A stretch of 64,000 nucleotides of DNA from Macrococcoides bohemicum (GTDB taxonomy: Bacteria; Bacillota; Bacilli; Staphylococcales; Staphylococcaceae), in NCBI RefSeq assembly GCF_042658685.1, contig NZ_JBHSQY010000002.1. One strand, given 5' to 3'. Both the position numbers and the translations under genes were made by a program. The notes under the pieces are model-generated. The model was given only the letters and a program-made list of their open reading frames with translations, made no database searches and was not told the DNA's origin. Position 1 is the first letter of the stretch, and each line of letters begins with the position of its first letter. Positions 31,966-40,817 of this stretch are shown in pieces.

Positions 31966-32010
31966 AAAAAAGAAGGTGAACATAAAATAGTTCACCTTCT
32001 TTTTTGTTTT
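31966..32010 (+). terminator. Terminator of the CHAP gene
   Basis: A 16-bp stem (31966-31981 with 31990-32005) with long A and T tracts. Confidence 0.9.
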
Positions 32011-32080
32011 TAAGTTGACATAGGTTTAAACTTATTTCTAATTACGATATGATAGACATAATAAATATTGAGGTGGAAAG

Positions 32081-32620
32081 ATGAAGCATTTAATAACGGC
32101 AATACTTCTTTTTATATTTTTAAGTTTAGTGGGATATAGTATCTATCAAGTATCTCAGTTTAATACAGCTTCAGAAGATACAAAGCACGTTACAACCCAT
32201 GATCATCCTATCAACAATCAAAATATTAGTAATGTTACGGTAAGTGATCTAAAGTCAAATAAATTAATATTAAGAGATGAATTAAAACATGATATTAACA
32301 TCATTAATTTCTGGGCATCATGGTGTGGTCCATGTAATGATGAGATGCCCGAGCTTGTTGCTTTTGATAGCGAAAAGCCTAATCATGTAGGATTGATCGG
32401 TATGAATGTTTCGGACAAAAAGAAAAAGCGAGATGCGTTTATAATGCATTATAAAGCGAAATATCCAATGTTAGTTTTAGATGAAACACAGATGAAACAA
32501 TATAATATTAGCAATATACCTACAACAATTTTTGTAGATAGAAAGGGTAAAGTATTAAAAACGTATATCGGTGAACTCAATAGAAATAAGTTAGAAAAAA
32601 TAATAGCAGATTTAAAATAA
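32081..32620 (+). CDS. Membrane-anchored TlpA/ResA-like thiol-disulfide oxidoreductase
   Basis: A 179-residue protein with an N-terminal membrane anchor (about 4-22) and an extracytoplasmic thioredoxin fold from about 50. The active site is FWASWCGPC (CxxC at about 82-85), followed by the cis-proline segment ISNIPTTIFVD (about 148-158). ResA-type proteins reduce apocytochrome c cysteines before haem attachment. A c-type cytochrome is encoded 2 kb upstream, so a role in cytochrome maturation is plausible but inferred; a general membrane thioredoxin is the alternative. It lies 15 nt before the HD-domain gene and probably heads a small operon with it and csbA. Confidence 0.82.
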   Translation: MKHLITAILLFIFLSLVGYSIYQVSQFNTASEDTKHVTTHDHPINNQNISNVTVSDLKSNKLILRDELKHDINIINFWASWCGPCNDEMPELVAFDSEKPNHVGLIGMNVSDKKKKRDAFIMHYKAKYPMLVLDETQMKQYNISNIPTTIFVDRKGKVLKTYIGELNRNKLEKIIADLK

Positions 32621-32635
32621 AGAGGAGTGATTGTA

Positions 32636-33283
32636 GTGGGTGTACATCAATATTTTAAAAGTTTATCTGACTTAGAAAAGCTTATACGCTGTCCAGGTAA
32701 GTTCAAATATCAGGAGCATAATGTAGCAAGTCACTCTTTTAAAGTTACAAAAATTGCTCAGTATCTTGCTACAGTTGAAGAATATCATGGCACTGAGATT
32801 AACTGGAAAAATGTCTATGAAAAAGCGCTCAACCATGATTATCCTGAAATTTTTACTGGAGATATAAAAACACCTGTTAAGTATGCTTCTAAAGAGCTTA
32901 AGCAATTATTCAGTGATGTGGAAGAACAAATGATTGCACGTTTTATAGACTCTGAATTTCCGGAAAGCTATCGTGCGATTTATCATGAACGATTAAAAGA
33001 AGGAAAAGATGAAACGATAGAAGGTCAAATCCTTTCAGTGGCTGATAAAATTGATTTACTATACGAGTCTTTTGGAGAGATACAGAAAAGAAATCCAGAA
33101 CCTCTATTCTTTGAAATATATGAAAAGAGCTTACGCACAATTATACAATTTGACCACTTACATTGCGTACAGGATTTTCTTGAAAATATACTACCGGAAA
33201 TGTTACAGGAAAAATTTATTCCACGTTCAGAATTAAAAGAATTAACGGTTTCAATTTTAGAAGTAAAAGAGTCGGATCTATGA
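32636..33283 (+). CDS. HD-domain phosphohydrolase, YfbR-like 5'-nucleotidase family
   Basis: A 215-residue metal-dependent HD protein. The His of EHNVASHSF (about 30-35), the His-Asp pair in ALNHDYPEIFTGDIKTPVKY (about 65) and the late Asp in LSVADKIDLLYE (about 135) make up the HD metal site. Relatives remove phosphate from deoxyribonucleoside monophosphates; the substrate here is not known. GTG 32636 is taken as start because GAGGAG lies 8 nt upstream and the product then begins GVHQYFKSL, as I recall for the S. aureus homologue; an earlier GTG lies within the ribosome binding site. It overlaps csbA by 4 nt. Confidence 0.83.
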   Translation: MGVHQYFKSLSDLEKLIRCPGKFKYQEHNVASHSFKVTKIAQYLATVEEYHGTEINWKNVYEKALNHDYPEIFTGDIKTPVKYASKELKQLFSDVEEQMIARFIDSEFPESYRAIYHERLKEGKDETIEGQILSVADKIDLLYESFGEIQKRNPEPLFFEIYEKSLRTIIQFDHLHCVQDFLENILPEMLQEKFIPRSELKELTVSILEVKESDL

Positions 33284-33510
33284 CGATATGGTATTGGCTG
33301 GCGTCATTATTACCAGCACTGATGGTCGTTATATTTAGTATGATTGTCAGAAATAAATATACGGGAATGATATTATCTACTATTGTGATTGGCGTATCGG
33401 TATATAAAGGTTTTTTTCATTCACAGATGATCGTATTTTTAGATACGATGAGTCTGATTATAGGTTATTTAATTGTTGATTTTTATAAATTAGATCAGGG
33501 AAATGACTAA
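33280..33510 (+). CDS. csbA: CsbA-family small membrane protein
   Basis: A 76-residue protein with three hydrophobic segments covering most of its length, matching the CsbA family (DUF2198), a sigma-B-controlled stress protein of unknown function in Bacillus. In Bacillus csbA also precedes uvrBA, which supports the assignment. It starts with an ATGA overlap with the HD-domain gene, showing translational coupling. No sigma-B promoter was seen directly before it, so here it is probably expressed from the upstream promoter. A terminator separates it from uvrB. Confidence 0.8.
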   Translation: MTIWYWLASLLPALMVVIFSMIVRNKYTGMILSTIVIGVSVYKGFFHSQMIVFLDTMSLIIGYLIVDFYKLDQGND

Positions 33511-33546
33511 CAGTTCAAACATTTTATGTTCTGAGCTGTTTTTTTT
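33509..33546 (+). terminator. Terminator after csbA
   Basis: A 9-bp stem with one G-U pair (33509-33517 with 33532-33540) followed by TTTTTT. Confidence 0.8.
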
Positions 33547-33573
33547 ATGGTGAAGTTTGTGTAATATATCGTC

Positions 33574-33587
33574 CGAACAAATGTTTG
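33574..33587. promoter_or_regulatory. LexA (SOS) box of uvrBA
   Basis: CGAAC-AAAT-GTTTG is a near-perfect match to the Gram-positive SOS box CGAACRNRYGTTYG. It overlaps the start of a TTGTAT -35 (33585-33590), with -10 TAAAAT at 33609-33614 (18-bp spacing). LexA bound here would block the promoter until DNA damage. Confidence 0.85.
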
Positions 33588-33636
33588 TATTTTTTATTTT
33601 TTTTTTGGTAAAATATTATCGATAAGGAGGGCGCAT

Positions 33637-35616
33637 ATGGAACATCATCCGTTTGTTATTAAATCAGATTATAAGCCTGCTGGCGATCAGCCAGAAGCGA
33701 TTAAAAAAATAGTACAAGGTATTAAAGAAGGTAAACGTCATCAGACTCTACTTGGTGCGACAGGTACAGGTAAGACGTTTACAATGAGTAATGTTATTAA
33801 AGAGGTTGGTAAACCAACGTTAATTATGGCTCACAATAAGACTTTAGCAGGTCAATTATATAGTGAGTTTAAAGAATTTTTCCCTGATAATCGTGTTGAA
33901 TATTTCGTGAGTTATTATGATTATTACCAACCTGAAGCGTATGTTCCGTCTACAGATACTTTTATCGAGAAAGATGCATCGATTAACGACGAGATTGATA
34001 AATTACGCCATTCGGCAACGAGTGCTTTATTTGAACGTGATGATGTGATTATCATCGCTTCAGTAAGCTGCATCTATGGTTTAGGAAATCCCGAAGAATA
34101 TAAAGATATGGTTGTAAGTATGCGTGTAGGGATGGAGGTTGAACGCAATCAATTATTACGTAAATTAATTGATATTCAGTATGCACGAAATGACATCGAT
34201 TTTAAACGTGGTACATTCCGTGTGCGTGGAGATGTCGTCGAAATCTTTCCGGCTTCTCGTGACGAGCAATGTGTACGTGTTGAATTCTTTGGAGATGAGA
34301 TTGAACGAATTCGCGAAATTAACTACTTAACAGGAGAAGTACTTAAGGAACGTGAGCATTTCACATTATTCCCAGCCAGTCACTTCGTTACACGTGAAGA
34401 AAAGATGCAGATTGCAATCGAACGTATCGAGAAAGAACTGGAAGAACAGCTGAAGAAATTTAGAGAAGAAGGTAAATTGCTTGAAGCCCAACGTCTTGAA
34501 CAACGTACCAACTATGATTTAGAGATGATGCGTGAGATGGGATTCTGTTCAGGCATTGAGAACTATTCTGTGCATTTGACGTTACGTCCTTTAGGTGCGA
34601 CGCCTTATACGCTTCTAGATTATTTTGGAGATGATTGGTTGATTATGATGGATGAGAGTCACGTTACATTGCCACAGGTTAGGGGTATGTATAACGGTGA
34701 CCAGGCACGTAAAAATGTGTTGGTAGATCACGGATTCAGATTGCCGAGTGCGCTTGATAACCGACCGCTTAAATTTGAAGAATTTGAAGCAAAAGGACAT
34801 CAGTTTGTCTATGTTTCTGCAACACCTGGACCTTATGAAATTGAACATACCGATGAAATGGTAGAACAGATTATTCGACCAACCGGATTGCTTGATCCAA
34901 TTGTTGAAGTACGCAAATCTGAACATCAAATTGATGACTTAATGGAAGAAATTAGACAACGTATTGAAAAGAACGAACGCGTATTAATTACGACATTAAC
35001 GAAGAAGATGAGTGAAGACTTAACGACCTACTTAAAAGAAGCGGGTATTAAGGTCAACTATCTTCATTCTGAGATTAAAACTTTGGAACGTATAGAAATC
35101 ATTCGTGATCTAAGATTAGGTGTATTCGATGTACTTGTCGGAATTAACTTATTAAGAGAAGGGTTAGATATTCCTGAAGTATCTCTCGTTGCTATCCTGG
35201 ATGCGGATAAAGAAGGTTTCTTAAGAAGTCACCGTTCCTTAATTCAGATTATCGGTCGTGCTGCACGTAATGATCAAGGGAAAGTTATCATGTATGCAGA
35301 TAAAATGACTGATTCAATGAAGATAGCGATCGATGAGACCAATCGTCGTCGTGAAATTCAGGAGCGTTATAATACAGAACACGGCATCACACCGATGACC
35401 ATTAATAAAAAAGTACGCGATATTATAAGTGCAACACCAGATGTTGCAGAAGATCTACCGACTAAAGATAAGAAAAAGAAAAAATTAACGGTGAAAGAGC
35501 GTCATGTAATGATTGAAAAAGTCGAACATGAAATGAAAGAAGCAGCAAAAGCACTTGATTTTGAGCGTGCAACTGAGCTGAGAGATATTTTATTTGAGCT
35601 TAAAGCTGAAGGGTGA
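33637..35616 (+). CDS. uvrB: Excinuclease ABC subunit B
   Basis: Central damage-verifying helicase of nucleotide excision repair; loads at lesions with UvrA and recruits UvrC. The 659-residue protein shows Walker A LGATGTGKTFTM (about 38-49), the beta-hairpin region YYDYYQPEAYVP (about 92-103), the MDESHVTLPQ Walker B-like motif, the motif V/VI blocks GINLLREGLDIPEVSL and IQIIGRAARN, and a C-terminal UvrC-binding coiled coil (IEKVEHEMKEAAKALDFERA). AAGGAGGG precedes ATG 33637. A LexA box lies 50 bp upstream, and uvrA starts 4 nt after its stop. Confidence 0.97.
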   Translation: MEHHPFVIKSDYKPAGDQPEAIKKIVQGIKEGKRHQTLLGATGTGKTFTMSNVIKEVGKPTLIMAHNKTLAGQLYSEFKEFFPDNRVEYFVSYYDYYQPEAYVPSTDTFIEKDASINDEIDKLRHSATSALFERDDVIIIASVSCIYGLGNPEEYKDMVVSMRVGMEVERNQLLRKLIDIQYARNDIDFKRGTFRVRGDVVEIFPASRDEQCVRVEFFGDEIERIREINYLTGEVLKEREHFTLFPASHFVTREEKMQIAIERIEKELEEQLKKFREEGKLLEAQRLEQRTNYDLEMMREMGFCSGIENYSVHLTLRPLGATPYTLLDYFGDDWLIMMDESHVTLPQVRGMYNGDQARKNVLVDHGFRLPSALDNRPLKFEEFEAKGHQFVYVSATPGPYEIEHTDEMVEQIIRPTGLLDPIVEVRKSEHQIDDLMEEIRQRIEKNERVLITTLTKKMSEDLTTYLKEAGIKVNYLHSEIKTLERIEIIRDLRLGVFDVLVGINLLREGLDIPEVSLVAILDADKEGFLRSHRSLIQIIGRAARNDQGKVIMYADKMTDSMKIAIDETNRRREIQERYNTEHGITPMTINKKVRDIISATPDVAEDLPTKDKKKKKLTVKERHVMIEKVEHEMKEAAKALDFERATELRDILFELKAEG

Positions 35617-35620
35617 CAAT

Positions 35621-38443
35621 ATGAAAAATAAATCAATTGTAGTTAAAGGTGCAAGAGCACATAATTTAAAGAATATAGATATCGAAATACCTCGCGATAA
35701 ACTCGTCGTGATGACAGGACTTTCAGGTTCTGGTAAATCAAGTTTAGCTTTCGACACTATTTATGCTGAAGGTCAAAGAAGATATGTAGAATCACTAAGT
35801 GCTTATGCCAGAATGTTCTTAGGTCAAATGGATAAACCTGATGTCGATGTGATAGAAGGATTATCACCTGCGATATCAATTGATCAGAAAACGACAAGTA
35901 AGAATCCGCGAAGTACTGTGGCGACAGTTACTGAAATTTATGATTATCTGAGATTATTATATGCGCGTATCGGAATACCATATTGTCCGATTCATGGCAT
36001 AGCAATCGAATCACAAACAATTCAACAGATGGTAGATAAAGTTATGGCCATGGAAGAACGTACAAAGATCCAGATTTTCGCTCCTGTTATTCGTGGGCGT
36101 AAAGGGACGCATAAGAAATTGATTGAAGAGATTTCTAAAAAAGGTTATGCACGTATTCAGGTTGATGGTGAAGTATATGATGTTACAGAAGATATTGATT
36201 TAAATAAAAATCAAAATCACGATATTGATGTAGTAGTCGATCGTCTTGTGGTAAAGCCAGGTATTGAAGCAAGACTTGCAGACTCTTTAGAGAATGCTTT
36301 AAAACTTGCCGAAGGGAATGTCGTAGTGGATGTTATCGGCGGTGAACAGGTAAAGTTTTCTGAACATCATGCATGTCCGATTTGTGGATTTTCTATTGAG
36401 AAATTAGAACCAAGAATGTTCTCATTTAATTCACCGTTTGGTGCATGTCCTGATTGTGATGGATTAGGCACTAAATTATCGGTTGATATCGACCTTGTTA
36501 TTCCGGATAAGTCACTCACGCTTGAAAAAGGAGCGATTCTACCATGGGAACCGATTAGTTCCAACTACTATCCAACTTTATTGAAGCAAGCTTGCAAACA
36601 TTTTAATATCAGTATGAAAAAACCTTTCGAAAAGTTAACAGAAGAAGAACAGCATATTATTTTATATGGTCATAATGACGAAATATCTTTTACATTTAAA
36701 CAGGATAATGGTGTTAAGCGTAAACGTGTAATGCGGTATGAAGGTGTATTAAATAATATCGAACGACGTTATAAAGAAAGTCCTTCTGAATATACACGCG
36801 AGCAAATGCGTAAATATATGGTGGATGAAGCTTGTCATACGTGCCATGGCTATCGACTCTCAAATGAAGCGATGAGTGTGAAAGTTAATGAACTTCATAT
36901 CGGACAAGTTGTAGAATTTTCAATCGGTGAAGCATTGAAATATTATGATTCGATTGAATTAACTGAGAAAGAGCAGCAAATCTCTAAACTCATCTTAAAG
37001 GAAATTACTGAACGCTTGAGTTTCTTAAACAATGTTGGTCTTGAATATTTAACATTAAACCGTGCCGCTGGAACGCTTTCGGGTGGAGAAGCTCAGCGTA
37101 TCAGATTAGCAACGCAAATTGGTTCTCGTTTAACAGGTGTAATGTACGTATTAGATGAACCATCGATCGGATTACATCAACGAGATAACGATAAGCTGAT
37201 TGATACATTGAAGTCTATGCGAGATATGGGAAATACATTGATTGTTGTTGAACATGATGAAGATACGATGCTTGCTGCTGATCATTTAATTGATATCGGA
37301 CCAGGCGCGGGTGTACATGGTGGTGAAATCGTCGCGCAAGGTACACCGAATCAAGTCATGAAAAATAAAAAATCATTAACAGGACAATATTTAAGTGGAA
37401 AAAAACAAATAGAAATGCCTGAAACGCGTCGTAAACCAGATGGTCGTTTCATAACAATTGAAAATGCGACGAGCAATAACTTAAAAGGTGTATCTGTCAA
37501 TATTCCATTAGGTATGATGACATTAGTCACTGGGGTATCAGGATCAGGTAAAAGTAGTTTAGTTAATGATGTGTTGTATAAAGCACTTGCTCAAAAATTA
37601 TATAAAACAAAAGCAAAACCAGGTCCCCATGACGCAGTGACAGGTATAGAACATATTGATAAAATTATTGATATTGATCAATCACCTATAGGACGAACGC
37701 CACGATCAAATCCAGCCACATATACAGGTCTATTTGATGATGTACGCGACGTATTTAGTCAAACCAATGAAGCGAAGTTACGCGGTTATCAAAAAGGACG
37801 TTTTAGCTTTAATGTTAAGGGAGGCAGATGTGAGGCTTGTAGAGGTGATGGTATCATCAAGATAGAAATGCACTTCTTGCCAGATGTATATGTACCGTGT
37901 GAAGTGTGTGGCGGAAAACGCTATAACCGAGAAACATTAGAAGTTACCTATAAAGATAAAAATATTGCTGATATATTAGATATGACAGTAGAAGATGCAT
38001 ATCATTTCTTCGAGAATATTCCTAAAATTAAACGTAAACTAAAAACGATTGTAGATGTAGGGTTAGGTTATGTAAAGTTGGGACAACCCGCTACAACTTT
38101 ATCAGGTGGAGAAGCACAACGTGTTAAACTAGCTAGTGAGTTACATCGTAGAAGTAACGGTAAGACTTTATATATTCTTGATGAGCCGACCACAGGACTT
38201 CATGTCGATGATATTGCGAGATTACTTAAAGTATTGGAGAAGCTTGTAGAAAATGGTGATACTGTCCTGATTATCGAACATAATTTAGATGTGATTAAAA
38301 CAGCAGATCATATTATTGATTTAGGACCTGAAGGTGGCGACAATGGTGGTAAGATTATTGCCATCGGAACCCCAGAACAAATTATGGAATCGAACGCATC
38401 TTATACTGGAAGATATTTAAAACGACATGTAGAACGTCAGTAA
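35621..38443 (+). CDS. uvrA: Excinuclease ABC subunit A
   Basis: ABC-type ATPase dimer that scans DNA for bulky lesions and hands them to UvrB. The 940-residue protein has two nucleotide-binding halves, each with Walker A (GLSGSGKSSLAFD near 32 and GVSGSGKSSLVND near 640) and the ABC signature LSGGEAQRI/VKLA, plus Walker B sites VLDEPSIGLH and ILDEPTTGLH. Zinc-binding cysteine pairs are visible (CPICGF with CPDCDG; CEACRGDG with CEVCGG). ATG 35621 is used; the frame is open 27 nt earlier, inside the end of uvrB. The gene is translationally close-coupled to uvrB and ends in a strong terminator. Confidence 0.97.
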   Translation: MKNKSIVVKGARAHNLKNIDIEIPRDKLVVMTGLSGSGKSSLAFDTIYAEGQRRYVESLSAYARMFLGQMDKPDVDVIEGLSPAISIDQKTTSKNPRSTVATVTEIYDYLRLLYARIGIPYCPIHGIAIESQTIQQMVDKVMAMEERTKIQIFAPVIRGRKGTHKKLIEEISKKGYARIQVDGEVYDVTEDIDLNKNQNHDIDVVVDRLVVKPGIEARLADSLENALKLAEGNVVVDVIGGEQVKFSEHHACPICGFSIEKLEPRMFSFNSPFGACPDCDGLGTKLSVDIDLVIPDKSLTLEKGAILPWEPISSNYYPTLLKQACKHFNISMKKPFEKLTEEEQHIILYGHNDEISFTFKQDNGVKRKRVMRYEGVLNNIERRYKESPSEYTREQMRKYMVDEACHTCHGYRLSNEAMSVKVNELHIGQVVEFSIGEALKYYDSIELTEKEQQISKLILKEITERLSFLNNVGLEYLTLNRAAGTLSGGEAQRIRLATQIGSRLTGVMYVLDEPSIGLHQRDNDKLIDTLKSMRDMGNTLIVVEHDEDTMLAADHLIDIGPGAGVHGGEIVAQGTPNQVMKNKKSLTGQYLSGKKQIEMPETRRKPDGRFITIENATSNNLKGVSVNIPLGMMTLVTGVSGSGKSSLVNDVLYKALAQKLYKTKAKPGPHDAVTGIEHIDKIIDIDQSPIGRTPRSNPATYTGLFDDVRDVFSQTNEAKLRGYQKGRFSFNVKGGRCEACRGDGIIKIEMHFLPDVYVPCEVCGGKRYNRETLEVTYKDKNIADILDMTVEDAYHFFENIPKIKRKLKTIVDVGLGYVKLGQPATTLSGGEAQRVKLASELHRRSNGKTLYILDEPTTGLHVDDIARLLKVLEKLVENGDTVLIIEHNLDVIKTADHIIDLGPEGGDNGGKIIAIGTPEQIMESNASYTGRYLKRHVERQ

Positions 38444-38448
38444 ATAAT

Positions 38449-38484
38449 AAAGAGACATTGACATGAATTTGTCAGTGTCTCTTT
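38449..38484 (+). terminator. Terminator of uvrBA
   Basis: A 15-bp stem with one G-U pair (38449-38463 with 38470-38484) right after the uvrA stop codon. Confidence 0.85.
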
Positions 38485-38551
38485 GTCGTTTTAAATTGTA
38501 TTATTGCGTAAAGTTATTTAATATGAAAGTATTGGATGATGGAGGTTTAAA

Positions 38552-39481
38552 ATGATAACAAGTATAGAATTGATTGAGAAGTTTGACTTAGAAATTATTG
38601 CAGGGAATGTAGCGATAGAAATTCCTATTATCAATACGAATATATCAAGACCGGGATTAGAGATGGCAGGATTCTTTTCACATTATTCTTCAGATAGAAT
38701 ACAGGTATTGGGAACAACTGAAATGTCGTTTTTCGAAACATTGAGTAAAGAAGAAAGAAGAGAACGTATGCAAAAACTATGTAGAAAAGAAACACCTTGT
38801 ATTATATTAACGAGAGATATTGAGGCACCTGAAGAACTAGTAGACGCTTGTAATCGTAAAGGAACACCTTTGTTAAGTAGTAGCGATGTTACGACAAGTT
38901 TAATCAATAAAATTTCTTCTTTCCTGGAAAGAGAGCTCGCGCCTGAAACAAGTCTTCATGGTGTATTAGTAGATGTGTATGGCGTCGGAGTGCTCATCAC
39001 TGGTGATTCTGGAGTAGGGAAAAGTGAAACGGCATTGGAGCTTGTTAAACGTGGACATAGATTGGTAGCTGATGACAATGTTGAAATTAAAGAAATTTCA
39101 AGAAATGTATTAATGGGAAAAGCACCGAAGCTTATTGAACATCTGCTTGAAATTCGTGGCTTAGGTATTATCAATGTCATGACACTTTTTGGAGCTGGTA
39201 GTGTTTTACCTGAAAAAAGGCTGATGTTAAATGTCAATCTTGAATTCTGGGCGAAAGATAAAACGTATGATCGTGTAGGTTTAGTAGAAGAAACTTTAAC
39301 GATACTTGACTCTAAGATTACAAAGAAAACTGTACCTGTAAGACCAGGACGTAACTTAGCTGTTATTATTGAAGTTGCAGCGATGAATTATCGATTAAAT
39401 AAGATGGGTACAAATACTGCAAAAGATTTTAATGACAGATTAAATGCACAAATTAAAAATCAATCATTAAAGGAGATATAA
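38552..39481 (+). CDS. hprK: HPr kinase/phosphorylase
   Basis: Phosphorylates HPr at Ser46 in response to glycolytic intermediates and removes it again, so it drives CcpA-dependent catabolite repression. The 309-residue protein has an N-terminal regulatory domain (about 1-130), the catalytic His in SLHGVLVDVYGVG (about 137), the P-loop GDSGVGKSETA (about 151-161), and the C-terminal signature LEIRGLGIINVMTLFGAG followed by the RPGRN loop. GGAGG precedes the ATG. The gene heads hprK-lgt-acyltransferase-TPR, spaced by 1 nt or overlapping. Its presence fits the candidate cre site before the glycolytic operon. Confidence 0.96.
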   Translation: MITSIELIEKFDLEIIAGNVAIEIPIINTNISRPGLEMAGFFSHYSSDRIQVLGTTEMSFFETLSKEERRERMQKLCRKETPCIILTRDIEAPEELVDACNRKGTPLLSSSDVTTSLINKISSFLERELAPETSLHGVLVDVYGVGVLITGDSGVGKSETALELVKRGHRLVADDNVEIKEISRNVLMGKAPKLIEHLLEIRGLGIINVMTLFGAGSVLPEKRLMLNVNLEFWAKDKTYDRVGLVEETLTILDSKITKKTVPVRPGRNLAVIIEVAAMNYRLNKMGTNTAKDFNDRLNAQIKNQSLKEI

Positions 39482-39482
39482 A

Positions 39483-40325
39483 ATGCTGCTAACACTTAAT
39501 CCTATAGCACTAGAGCTGGGACCGATTCAAATTCGCTGGTATGGTGTCATTATAGCGGTAGGTATATTAATTGGATATCTACTTGCACAACGAGAAACAG
39601 AAAAGAAAAACTTTACTGAAAATACGCTGATAGATATTGTGATTAGCTCAGTGATCTCCGGCATTATTTGTGCGAGAATCTATTATGTTGCTTTTGAATG
39701 GTCGTACTATAAAGAACATCTGTCTGAGATTCCAATGATTATGAATGGAGGTATTGCTATTCATGGTGGTTTGATTGGAGCACTTGGAATGGCTTACTTA
39801 TTAACACGCAAGAAGCGTGTATCATTTTTCCAGCTTGGTGATATTGCAGCACCAAGTATTATTCTTGGCCAGGCAATCGGTCGCTGGGGGAATTTTATGA
39901 ATCAGGAGGCTCATGGTGGTGAAGTATCAAGAAGTTTCTTAGAGCAACTTCATATACCGGAGTTCATCATTAATAATATGAAAATAGACGCCGTTTATTA
40001 TCATCCTACTTTTCTTTATGAATCGATATGGAATTTTACAGGTTTTGTTGTTTTATTATTAATCCGTAAACATTTGAAGATTGGTCAGACGTTACTTAGC
40101 TATGCCATCTGGTATTCAATCGGACGCTTTTTCATCGAAGGTATGCGTACGGACAGCTTAATGTTAACTGAACATTTAAGAATTGCTCAAATGATTTCAA
40201 TAGCAATTATTATTGTGGCAATAGCGATATGGATTTATCGTAATATTAAATACCAATTACCTAAATATAAAGAAGTTAATTTTCCGATGAGGAGTTCAAG
40301 TGATGCGCAAAACATCAAGCATTAG
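39483..40325 (+). CDS. lgt: Prolipoprotein diacylglyceryl transferase
   Basis: Inner-membrane enzyme that attaches diacylglycerol from phosphatidylglycerol to the lipobox Cys of prolipoproteins, the first step for every lipoprotein in this window. The 280-residue protein has about seven membrane helices, the substrate-binding HGG region (GIAIHGGLIGAL, about 95), and the signature GQAIGRWGNFMNQEAHGG (about 132-149) with the critical Arg and Asn. It starts one nucleotide after hprK stops, with AAGGAGA in the end of hprK, and overlaps the following acyltransferase gene by 23 nt. Confidence 0.96.
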   Translation: MLLTLNPIALELGPIQIRWYGVIIAVGILIGYLLAQRETEKKNFTENTLIDIVISSVISGIICARIYYVAFEWSYYKEHLSEIPMIMNGGIAIHGGLIGALGMAYLLTRKKRVSFFQLGDIAAPSIILGQAIGRWGNFMNQEAHGGEVSRSFLEQLHIPEFIINNMKIDAVYYHPTFLYESIWNFTGFVVLLLIRKHLKIGQTLLSYAIWYSIGRFFIEGMRTDSLMLTEHLRIAQMISIAIIIVAIAIWIYRNIKYQLPKYKEVNFPMRSSSDAQNIKH

Positions 40326-40785
40326 ATCAAACGGTGTGAATCCTTTATGGCGAATGTATCGCACAGTTTCATTTATTAAAGTAGCTAAAAATTTTATTGT
40401 GATTGAATGTGGTAGAATATGCCCTTCAGTAAAATTAAAACGTCATTTATATCGCATGTTTCTCGGTATGAAAATCGGAAATAAAACTTCAATCGCATAT
40501 AAAGCGATGCCTGACCTGATGTTTCCTGAGAGAATTACTATCGGTGAAAATTCAGTAATAGGTTACAATGCTACTTTGCTAACACATGAATATTTAATAG
40601 ACGAATATCGCATAGGAAATATTGAAATCGGATCAAATGTATTAATTGGTGCTAATGCACTTATATTACCTGGCGTAACAATTGGTGATAATGCAATCAT
40701 CGGAGCGATGACACTCGTTTCTAAAGATGTACCAGCAAATTCATTTGCATATGGAAATCCAATGATTATTAAAAATAAGGTATAA
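40303..40785 (+). CDS. Left-handed beta-helix (hexapeptide-repeat) acyltransferase
   Basis: A 160-residue protein with a short helical N-terminus and repeated hexapeptide turns (ITIGENSVIGYNATL, IEIGSNVLIGANALILPGVTIGDNAIIGAM) that fold into a left-handed beta helix. The likely catalytic His is in LTHEY (about 88). It resembles maltose/galactoside O-acetyltransferase-type enzymes; the acceptor is unknown. ATG 40303 is used, with GAGGAG 8 nt upstream; a GTG directly before it is a less likely start. It overlaps lgt by 23 nt and keeps the same place in the hprK-lgt operon as in staphylococci, so a cell-envelope role is possible. Confidence 0.85.
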   Translation: MRKTSSIRSNGVNPLWRMYRTVSFIKVAKNFIVIECGRICPSVKLKRHLYRMFLGMKIGNKTSIAYKAMPDLMFPERITIGENSVIGYNATLLTHEYLIDEYRIGNIEIGSNVLIGANALILPGVTIGDNAIIGAMTLVSKDVPANSFAYGNPMIIKNKV

Positions 40786-40817
40786 TGGAAGTATCGACTT
40801 AAAAAGGGGTGTGATGG

